Shown piece after piece: positions 1-7,032 of a stretch of 64,000 bases of DNA. The stretch comes from SG8-38 sp041576815. GTDB taxonomy: Bacteria > Myxococcota_A > Polyangia > Polyangiales > Houyiibacteriaceae. Each line of letters starts with the position of its first letter. Within the stretch, counting starts at the first letter, position 1. The position numbers were made by a program, and so were the translations under genes. The DNA is taken from assembly GCA_041576815.1 (NCBI GenBank), contig JBFGKE010000007.1, positions 47,581 through 111,580 of the forward strand, written 5' to 3'. The notes beneath the pieces are model-generated. The model did no database searches, was not told the origin of the DNA, and saw only the letters and a program-made list of their open reading frames with translations.

Positions 1-84
1 GAGCTCCCGCAGGTGGTCGTGGGCCGGGCAAATCTCGCGCTTCGCGTCCGCTCGGTCGCCCGCGATCAGCTACTCGGTGAATGA
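1..84 (+). CDS. C-terminal end of an upstream gene (partial)
   Basis: An open frame enters from the left edge in frame 1 and stops at TGA 82-84, six bases before the next start codon. The 27 visible residues have the alternating hydrophobic and charged pattern of a real coding tail, and the short gap suggests it is the first visible gene of an operon with the propeller protein. The product cannot be identified from so little. Confidence 0.45.
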   Translation, partial: ELPQVVVGRANLALRVRSVARDQLLGE

Positions 85-90
85 CAAAGC

Positions 91-2118
91 ATGAAAACGA
101 CCAAGATCACTAGTCGATTGGCGCCCGGAGCTCTCGTGCTCCTCGCAGGCGCCAGCGCAGCCGCGGTGACGACCGAGAGCTTCTTGCTCGACAGCGCCGA
201 CGCGTTTTTCGAAGGCGAGCTCGAGGGCACCGCGGTTCACTCCGATGGTTCCGTGCGGGCGGGCGCTGCGACCGAGCGAACCGAGCTCACGGATGTGCCT
301 CTCGCGTACAGCATGGCTTCCCGCGGCTCGGCTACCTTCATCGGTACGGGGACGAGTGGCGTCGTCTATCGCGTCGACGGAAAGAAGGTGAAGGCGTACG
401 CGAACACGGGCGAGCTTCTCGTCTCGTCGCTCGCGTTTGGCGGCGACGGTGCGCTCTATGCAGGCACGTTGCCGAACGGCCGCATCTATCGCATCGACAC
501 CAAGACGGGCAAGGTCAAGCGCTTCAGCGTGCCCGAAGGCGCGAAACACATCTGGTCGCTCCACTACGATCGGAGGCGCGGCAGACTGATCGCAGGCACG
601 GGCCCGGAGGGCAAAGTGTTCGCGATCGACGCGATTGGGCTCGCCACGGAAATCTACGCGGCTGGCGCGGCGCACGTCATGACGCTCGCGGGCGACGGGA
701 AAGGGACCGTGTATGCGGGCACCAGCGACGATGCGGTCGTTCTCGCGCTTCAGCCGAACGGCCAGGTCACCGTGGTCCACGACTTCCCCGGAAACGAGGT
801 CACCGCGATCGACCATCGCGACGGGAAGCTCGCCGTCGCCGTCAACGAGTTCAAGACGGTGCCCGGAAGTCAGTTCAAGCCCACCCCGAGCGGACCCTCG
901 CGAGGTGCGTCGAGCCCGCCCACGCGGCCCCGCCCGGGGAGCGGCGAGCTGTGGCGCGTCGATGCAGATGGACGAGCCGAGCTGCTCCTCAGCCGCAAAG
1001 ACACGCATTTTGCCTCGGTGCAGTGGGGCGCCGACGGGGCGATCTATGCCGGCGGAGGAAACGAGGGGCGGATCTTTCGGGTCGAGGACGACGCAAGCTA
1101 TTCGATCTGGGTCGACGTGGAGGAGAGACAGGTGCTCGCGCTCGACGTCCGGACGAAGCAGCCATCGTTCGTCACCGGGGACGGCGCCGCGCTCTATCGC
1201 GTGAAGCGTGCCAAGCGGCGGGACGCGATCTGGACGAGCAAGGCGCTCGACGCACGGTTTTCATCGAGCTGGGGCAGGCTCGATTGGCGAGGCCGCGGGC
1301 GCTTCGTGTTTCAGACCCGTTCCGGGAACACCAAAGAGCCGGGGGACACGTGGAGCCCGTGGTCGAAGGACATGAAAGCACCGGGGCGCGTGTCGAGCCC
1401 GCCCGGGCGCTTCGTGCAGGTTCGCGCGAAGCTCCCGAAAGACGCCTCCGCGGTTCTCCGCGCGGTCCAGTTGTTCTATCTGCCGCAGAATCAGCGCGCA
1501 CGCGTGTCGAACGTCCAGGGCGGGCGGCCGCCGCTCAAGCGCGGCCAGGTTCCGCGCCAGCCGCCGCCGCCGACGACGCTTCTCGACCTGAGCTGGAAGA
1601 TCGACAATCCCGATCGCGATCGGCTGCGCTACCGCGTCGCCTACCGCGAAGAGCGGCAGACCAAGTGGCGCGACATGTTCGGGGAAGATACCGTCGTCAC
1701 CGAGCCCAAGTACACCTGGAACACTGAAAGCATTCCCGACGGGTACTACGTCGTCCGCGTGGAGGCGTCGGACGAGACCGCGAACCCCGAGGATCGGACG
1801 CTGCGCGCCACGGCCATGTCAGAGCCGATCCGCGTCGACAATCACCCGCCGCGGATCGAAGCGCTGAAGCTGCGCAGAGGCCGGGTGCAGGCAACGGTCG
1901 TCGACACGGTCGGGCCGATCGCGCGCGCGCAGCTCTCGATCGACGGGGGCGACTGGCGCGACGTGTTCCCCTCCGATTCGCTCCTCGACGGCCCCGAAGA
2001 GGCGTTCAGCGTGCCGCTCGGCCCCATCCCGGCCGGCGACCACATCGTCGCGCTGCGGGCGTACGACGCCGCCGGCAATCAGGCGAACCGGGAAATCGTC
2101 GTAAAAACAAGCAGATAA
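91..2118 (+). CDS. Exported beta-propeller / fibronectin-like protein
   Basis: This 675-residue protein begins with a signal peptide (basic MKTTK, then a hydrophobic stretch ending near ASAAA, residue 25). Residues about 70-390 hold repeated blades of the type G.LYAGT..G.IYRID, typical of a WD/NHL-like beta-propeller. Residues about 500-600 look like a fibronectin III or Y_Y_Y-type domain (RLRYRVAYREE, then DGYYVVRVEASD). A second immunoglobulin-like unit follows to the C-terminus (GDHIVALRAYDAAGN). Such layouts occur in periplasmic or surface sensor and adhesion proteins. There is no catalytic motif, so the function is unassigned. It follows the end of another gene by six bases, so it is probably the last gene of an operon. 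The cellular location (exported) is well supported; the role is not. Confidence 0.8.
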   Translation: MKTTKITSRLAPGALVLLAGASAAAVTTESFLLDSADAFFEGELEGTAVHSDGSVRAGAATERTELTDVPLAYSMASRGSATFIGTGTSGVVYRVDGKKVKAYANTGELLVSSLAFGGDGALYAGTLPNGRIYRIDTKTGKVKRFSVPEGAKHIWSLHYDRRRGRLIAGTGPEGKVFAIDAIGLATEIYAAGAAHVMTLAGDGKGTVYAGTSDDAVVLALQPNGQVTVVHDFPGNEVTAIDHRDGKLAVAVNEFKTVPGSQFKPTPSGPSRGASSPPTRPRPGSGELWRVDADGRAELLLSRKDTHFASVQWGADGAIYAGGGNEGRIFRVEDDASYSIWVDVEERQVLALDVRTKQPSFVTGDGAALYRVKRAKRRDAIWTSKALDARFSSSWGRLDWRGRGRFVFQTRSGNTKEPGDTWSPWSKDMKAPGRVSSPPGRFVQVRAKLPKDASAVLRAVQLFYLPQNQRARVSNVQGGRPPLKRGQVPRQPPPPTTLLDLSWKIDNPDRDRLRYRVAYREERQTKWRDMFGEDTVVTEPKYTWNTESIPDGYYVVRVEASDETANPEDRTLRATAMSEPIRVDNHPPRIEALKLRRGRVQATVVDTVGPIARAQLSIDGGDWRDVFPSDSLLDGPEEAFSVPLGPIPAGDHIVALRAYDAAGNQANREIVVKTSR

Positions 2119-2303
2119 GGGATAGCGCGGGACCCTTGGCACGAGCGGCCCCGTCGGTCGCCTGCCCCGGGCCCCAACGTCTGATAATCTGTTCTCTTTC
2201 TTTGATTCACTTGGTTGTCGGACCGGGGGAACTCGTGGTAAACGTCCGCTCTCAATAAGGGGCGACACGGTGCCGGATTCCCCGGACCGAAGGAGAAGAA
2301 CGG

Positions 2304-3290
2304 ATGAACATCAGCAAACTAGCTTTAATCGCGCTACTCGGTGGCGCACTCATGGCCTTCGGCTGCGGCAGTGATTCGAACGGCGGCAACGGCGGCGCGG
2401 GCGGCGACGGCGGCTCTGGCGGCACCGCTGGTGGCGGCGGCACCGCTGGTGGCGGCGGCATGGCCGTGGCGTGCGAAGCGACCACGGAGACCTGCACTAA
2501 CGGGGACATCGATCCCACGGACGAAAACTGCGTCCCTGCACTCGCGACTCCGCCCACCGCGGACGTCTGCGACGGCACGGAGAGCCTCGAGAATCCGGCC
2601 AGCTGCACCACGACGGGTGTCGTGGTCACCCACCAGCTCACGGCGGTTTCGATCTTCCCCGACTGCAACGGAGGCTACGACCTCGACGGCTGCAACGGCA
2701 ACAGCTGCTCGCTTGGCTCACTCGCCCCCGATGAGGGCATGGGCGGCGTCGACAACGCACTTGCGGGTCTTGCGCCAGTCCTCGTGGGCGTGGGCGGCAA
2801 CCTGAGTGGCGTCAACCAGGCGTTCTACGACGCGCTGTGCTCCGGTGTCATCAACATTCAGCTCAACGTCGACGCGAACGTCGACGAGGGCTGCGCGACG
2901 GTCGAGCTCGTGGTGGACGACGCCGCGGTCGGCACTGTGCTCTTGAACGTGGGGCCGCTCGACGTCGAGGCCGGTGCGGTTTGCGCCAGCGGCACGATCG
3001 GCGACCTCCCGATCTCGATCGGCGAGCCAGGCATGGCGGTCGACGGTGCGATTGCGAACAGCGTGATCCGCGTGTCGATCACCCCGACCGAGGGCTTCTC
3101 GAACGGCACGCTCGGCGGCACGGTGGACCAGGCCACCGCAGGCGCCATCGCCGACCTTCTCATCGATGGCGGTAGCGCGGTCGTCTCCCAGGTCCTCGAC
3201 ATCAACGACGCCCTCGTGGGCGACGCCAGCGCATCTTGTAACGCGCTGTCGCTGACGCTGACCATCGGCGGCGTCGCTCTCGTGCTCTAA
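2304..3290 (+). CDS. Gly-rich lipoprotein
   Basis: The N-terminus is a clear lipoprotein signal with lipobox MAFGC (Cys21). It is followed by a low-complexity Gly/Ala tract (residues about 25-55, repeats of GGAGG/GGTAGGG), a spacer style frequent in Polyangiales lipoproteins. The rest (328 residues in total) has regularly placed cysteines in its first half (CEATTETC, DVCDG, DLDGCNGNSC) and a beta-rich second half, with no recognised domain. A good ribosome site (AAGGAGAAG) precedes the ATG. It is probably transcribed alone: a 185-base leader region lies upstream and a strong terminator directly downstream. Function is unknown; it is expected to be anchored in the cell envelope. Confidence 0.8.
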   Translation: MNISKLALIALLGGALMAFGCGSDSNGGNGGAGGDGGSGGTAGGGGTAGGGGMAVACEATTETCTNGDIDPTDENCVPALATPPTADVCDGTESLENPASCTTTGVVVTHQLTAVSIFPDCNGGYDLDGCNGNSCSLGSLAPDEGMGGVDNALAGLAPVLVGVGGNLSGVNQAFYDALCSGVINIQLNVDANVDEGCATVELVVDDAAVGTVLLNVGPLDVEAGAVCASGTIGDLPISIGEPGMAVDGAIANSVIRVSITPTEGFSNGTLGGTVDQATAGAIADLLIDGGSAVVSQVLDINDALVGDASASCNALSLTLTIGGVALVL

Positions 3291-3317
3291 TCCGCCCTGC
3301 GGATACGACCAAGTCGA

Positions 3318-3350
3318 GGCCGGCACCTTCGGGTGTCGGCCTTTTCTTTT
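3318..3350 (+). terminator. Rho-independent terminator
   Basis: A 10-bp G+C-rich stem (GGCCGGCACC pairing with GGTGTCGGCC, one G-T wobble) closes a TTCG tetraloop and is followed by a T-rich run. It lies 27 bases after the lipoprotein stop and just before the tail of the convergent gene, so it ends the lipoprotein transcript. Confidence 0.9.
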
Positions 3351-3360
3351 GCGCGCCCGC

Positions 3361-4413
3361 TCAGGATTTCGTGAAACGCCCGACTTTGAGCCGGTGCATC
3401 ACCGCGAGCTTCTGACGCGCCTTGTAGGCGCGGTGGCTGGCGTCGCCCGCTTCGTTGCTTTCGTCGGTCGCGCGGTCGAGCACCTGGAACTCGGTTTGGA
3501 CGAATAGGGTCCGGCCGAGGTCCTTGGTTGCCGGCGACGCGGCCGCGATCACCTCGTCTGGAACCCGCACGGGCACGTCCGCAACGAAGTGCACGATACG
3601 GTAGCTTGGCGCAGTGAAGCGGTTGTCGATCGTCGAAAGCTCGTCCTCGAGGTCGAGCGGGAGCTGGAGCTTCGGGATCAGCTTCGTCAGCGCCGCGTCG
3701 GAACGGCAGTAGTCGTGAAAACGCGCCAGCGTGTTGGTCGACTGGCCTGGGATGACGAAGTTGAATGGAACGATGCTCCGCTGCACGTAGTTCAACACCG
3801 GGAAGATGTCTTCGGGATCCCGCGTGACGATCCGGAACCGCACCTTGTCGTAAATTTGCGACGCACTGACTTCGGGCTTCGAAAGGAGCTTGGTGTAAAG
3901 CGAGTCCTTGTTCTTGCGCCCGCCGATGAACTCGAGGATGGGGAAGTCGTTGGCAAGGGCCGCCGCCATCACACGGTAGACCTTTTGCTCGACCCAGTTG
4001 AACACCTCCTCGTCCGCGGTCGGGAGCACGAAAAAGAGCTCGCGCGCCTCGAGGTGCTGAATGATGTGCATGACCTTGAGAATCGCGCAGGCGCAGATTT
4101 GCCGGTGGCCTTTCGACGACGCCAGCATCAGCAAACCCAGGAGGTCCTTTCGGGCAACTGGTTTCGGCACCGGGAAATCAAAATGCCGCTTGAGGTAGTC
4201 GATCGCGGCTTCCTTCACCTGGGCCACGCGGGCCGCGTCAACCTCGTCGTTGGGATCGATCTCCTGCGCCCGAATGAAGGCCTCGGCCTCAGCCTCGTCG
4301 GCAAAGTTCAGCCGGTGCCAGTCGACCACCGAGCCGCCGCGTAGGAGGACCCGAATTCCCTCGAGATCGGCGAGGGTGAAATCGCTGACTGGGCGCAGCT
4401 CCGGTGCAAACAC
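3361..4413 (-). CDS. RelA/SpoT-like nucleotidyltransferase fold protein (TIGR04552-type)
   Basis: A 350-residue protein starting at GTG 4413. I recall a deltaproteobacterial family of this type named TIGR04552, without assigned function. Reading it against RelA/SpoT synthetases gives a co-linear match. GGRKNKDSLYTKLL (164-177) resembles the R.K..YS.Y.KM segment, and QIYDKVRFRIV (187-196) matches the segment holding the metal-binding Asp. PFNFVIPGQSTNTLARFHDY (216-235) resembles PGRFKDY. SYRIVHF (270-276) matches the YQSLH segment, and FVQTEFQVLDRA (304-315) with a later HRAYKARQ matches EVQIRT...YK. The charged catalytic-type residues R166, K169, D189 and E308 are all present. (p)ppGpp-type activity is therefore possible but is inference. 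It lies two bases after a 49-residue membrane protein gene, so the two are surely co-translated. Confidence 0.75.
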   Translation of the reverse strand: MFAPELRPVSDFTLADLEGIRVLLRGGSVVDWHRLNFADEAEAEAFIRAQEIDPNDEVDAARVAQVKEAAIDYLKRHFDFPVPKPVARKDLLGLLMLASSKGHRQICACAILKVMHIIQHLEARELFFVLPTADEEVFNWVEQKVYRVMAAALANDFPILEFIGGRKNKDSLYTKLLSKPEVSASQIYDKVRFRIVTRDPEDIFPVLNYVQRSIVPFNFVIPGQSTNTLARFHDYCRSDAALTKLIPKLQLPLDLEDELSTIDNRFTAPSYRIVHFVADVPVRVPDEVIAAASPATKDLGRTLFVQTEFQVLDRATDESNEAGDASHRAYKARQKLAVMHRLKVGRFTKS

Positions 4414-4415
4414 GG

Positions 4416-4565
4416 CTAGGGGGACCGTTCGAGGAGGATCGTGCCTACGAAAATGCCGAGGGACACCAACAAGACGAAGGCGTTGAACGTGAGCCCGCCA
4501 TGACAGCCGCTAGCTGCCGCAAGACCCACGAGGCCTCCACCCCATTTGAACCACCGTCCCGCCAT
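4416..4565 (-). CDS. Small hydrophobic membrane protein (49 aa)
   Basis: A short frame from ATG 4565 to TAG 4416 encodes 49 residues: a basic N-terminus (RWFK), a hydrophobic stretch ending in a possible lipobox (AASGC, Cys about 21), then a clear membrane helix (FVLLVSLGIFVGTILL) and ERSP at the end. It stops two bases before the GTG of the RelA/SpoT-like gene, so it is the first gene of that operon and is likely needed for its translation. No family is recognised. It could be a small membrane partner or anchor for the downstream protein. No strong ribosome site is seen upstream of the ATG. Confidence 0.6.
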   Translation of the reverse strand: MAGRWFKWGGGLVGLAAASGCHGGLTFNAFVLLVSLGIFVGTILLERSP

Positions 4566-4665
4566 CTCGAGCGCCCGATTGATACCAGTCGTCCGGGGTG
4601 GGCGCTAGTGGAACCCGCAGGGTCGTTGCTGGGAGCGTAGATCTCGAATATCGTTGGCAAAACCA

Positions 4666-7029
4666 ATGACGGATTCGATTTTTCCCGCTGGCGCCGAACC
4701 GATTCTTCCCATTCTGCCGCTTCGAAACTCCGTGTTGTTTCCCGCGACCGTGGTGCCGGTCAACGTGGGTCGAGCCCGATCGGTACGGCTCATCGAAGAG
4801 GCCTGCGGCCGCGAGCGCCCGGCGATTGGGGTGGTGACCCAGCACAAGCCGGAGGTCGAAGATCCGACGTTCGAGCAGGTTTATCACACTGGCACGATCG
4901 CGCGCGTTCTGAAGGTCATTCGCCTGAACTCCGGCCAGTACAGCGTCGTGCTCCAGGGCGTGAGCCGGATGCGCATCGAAGAGCCGCTCGGCCGACACCC
5001 GACTATGCGCGCGCGGGTGCACCGCTATCACGAGGCACCCGCGGTCGACGTCGAGATCGAGGCGCTTGCCGCCCACCTGCGCGAGTCGGCGCGCCAGCTT
5101 CTTCACGACTTGCCGACCGCTTCGCGCGAATCGCTCCACATCCTCGACAACGTCCGCGAGCCCGGCGCCCTCGCAGATCTGATCGAGTCCAACCTGCCGG
5201 TCTCGAACGAAGCCAAACAGGAAGTGCTGGAGACCCTCGACGTTCGCGAGCGCGTGCGCCTCGTGCTCGACCAGGTCAATCGGCAAAATGAGGTCCTTCG
5301 CGTCAAGCAAGAGATCTCGAGCATGGTCGAAGAGGAGATGTCGAGCTCGCAGCGCGAATACTTGCTCCGGCAGCAGGTCAAGGCGATCCGCCGAGAGCTC
5401 GGCGAAACCGACGTCGACGAGGACGACCTCGAGAACCTCCGCGAGCGAATCGCCCTCGGGCGGCTGCCGAGCGAGGCGGAGGCCGCCGCAAAGCGCGAGC
5501 TCCGGCGCATGGGCAACATGAACACGGCGAGCAGCGAGTACCAGGTCGCCCGAACGTACGTCGAGTGGCTCGCCGACCTTCCGTGGGCAAAGAGCACGCC
5601 GGACCGCCTCGACGTGCAGCAGGCGCGGCGGGTCCTCGACGAAGATCACTACGGGCTCGAAAAGCCCAAGCGCCGTATCGTGGAATACATCGCCGTACGC
5701 AAGCTACGCCGCGACGGCCGCGCGCCGATTCTCTGCTTCGTCGGTCCGCCGGGCGTGGGCAAGACCTCGCTCGGCCGTTCGATCGCGCGTGCGTCGGGTC
5801 GTGCCTTCGTTCGCGTGTCGCTCGGCGGCGTATCGGACGAGGCCGAGGTTCGAGGGCACCGGCGCACGTATGTGGGCGCGTTTCCAGGGCGCATCATTTC
5901 GGGGCTCAAGAAGGCCGGCGCCAAGAACCCCGTCATGATCCTCGACGAGATCGACAAGCTCGGCCGCGACCAGCGTGGGGACCCGGCAAGCGCGCTCTTG
6001 GAGGTGCTCGACCCGGAGCAGAACCGCCAGTTCACCGACCACTACATCGACGCGCCCTTCGATCTCAGCAAGGTGATGTTCATCGCCACGGCCAACCAAA
6101 AGAGCACGATCCCCAGCCCGCTCCTCGACCGCATGGAGGTGATCGAGCTTCCCGGGTACACCCCGCGCGAAAAGCGCTCTATCGCCCGCGACTTCTTGAT
6201 TCCCCGTCAGCTCAGCGAGCACGGGCTTTCTCCCCAACGACTCGATTTCTCGGACGAGGCGATCGACGTCATGGTCGACTCCTATACGCACGAGGCCGGA
6301 GTGCGAAAGCTCGAACAGCAGTCCGCCGCTGTCTGCCGCGCAATTGCAGTACGGCTTGCCGCCGGCGAGGACGTGTCGATCCTCGCGGACGCGCCTTTCA
6401 TCGAAAGTGTGCTCGGAGCTGCCAAAGCGCGCCGGCAGGAGCCCGAGCGAACCGCCAGAGCAGGGGTAGCGACCGGAGTCGCCTGGACGCCGGCCGGCGG
6501 CGATCTCCTGTTCGTCGAAGCCACGCGCATGCCCGGCACCGGAAAGCTGCACCTCACGGGCAACATGGGCGAGGTGCTGAAGGAGTCCGCTGCCGCCGCG
6601 TTCACCTTCGTGCGCGCGCGGGCAGCCGACCTCGGGCTCGACGCCGAGTTCGTCAACCATACCGACATTCACGTGCACCTTCCCGCAGGGGCAGTCCCTA
6701 AGGATGGTGCGGCGGCCGGGATCCCGCTCTACGTGGCCCTCGCCTCGCTGCTCACCGAGCGCAAGGTGCGGCCTGATGTCGCGATGAGCGGGGAGATTAC
6801 GCTGCGTGGCAACGTGCTCAAGGTCGGCGGCATCAAGGAAAAGTGCCTGGCGGCCCATCGCGCCGGGGTCTCGCGTATCCTACTCCCGAAGCGAAACGAG
6901 CCCGATCTCGAGGAGGTGCCGGAGGAGGTGCTCCAAGACTTGGAGATCTGCCTGGTCTCGAAGGTCGACGAGGTGCTCGGCCTCGTGGCCGACTCGGGAT
7001 CCGCGGATTCACCGGCAGCCGCGGAATAG
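4666..7029 (+). CDS. lon: Lon-family AAA+ protein lacking the catalytic serine
   Basis: This is a full-length Lon (787 residues from ATG 4666; a TTG at 4654 would add four). It has the N-terminal substrate domain (PILPLRNSVLFP, from about residue 13), a helical region, and the AAA+ module with Walker A GPPGVGKT (360-367), Walker B MILDEID (about 424-430) and the usual RGHRRTYVGA loop. The C-terminal domain follows. In active Lon the last domain reads PKDGPSAG with Ser as nucleophile. Here codons 6697-6720 read PKDGAAAG, so the nucleophile is Ala683. The KEK motif with the catalytic-dyad lysine (724-726) is retained. The protein should bind and hydrolyse ATP and may unfold or chaperone substrates, but classical Ser-Lys proteolysis is not expected. 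It is followed after three bases by a membrane metallopeptidase gene, which could supply proteolysis (inference). Confidence 0.95.
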   Translation: MTDSIFPAGAEPILPILPLRNSVLFPATVVPVNVGRARSVRLIEEACGRERPAIGVVTQHKPEVEDPTFEQVYHTGTIARVLKVIRLNSGQYSVVLQGVSRMRIEEPLGRHPTMRARVHRYHEAPAVDVEIEALAAHLRESARQLLHDLPTASRESLHILDNVREPGALADLIESNLPVSNEAKQEVLETLDVRERVRLVLDQVNRQNEVLRVKQEISSMVEEEMSSSQREYLLRQQVKAIRRELGETDVDEDDLENLRERIALGRLPSEAEAAAKRELRRMGNMNTASSEYQVARTYVEWLADLPWAKSTPDRLDVQQARRVLDEDHYGLEKPKRRIVEYIAVRKLRRDGRAPILCFVGPPGVGKTSLGRSIARASGRAFVRVSLGGVSDEAEVRGHRRTYVGAFPGRIISGLKKAGAKNPVMILDEIDKLGRDQRGDPASALLEVLDPEQNRQFTDHYIDAPFDLSKVMFIATANQKSTIPSPLLDRMEVIELPGYTPREKRSIARDFLIPRQLSEHGLSPQRLDFSDEAIDVMVDSYTHEAGVRKLEQQSAAVCRAIAVRLAAGEDVSILADAPFIESVLGAAKARRQEPERTARAGVATGVAWTPAGGDLLFVEATRMPGTGKLHLTGNMGEVLKESAAAAFTFVRARAADLGLDAEFVNHTDIHVHLPAGAVPKDGAAAGIPLYVALASLLTERKVRPDVAMSGEITLRGNVLKVGGIKEKCLAAHRAGVSRILLPKRNEPDLEEVPEEVLQDLEICLVSKVDEVLGLVADSGSADSPAAAE

Positions 7030-7032
7030 TCC

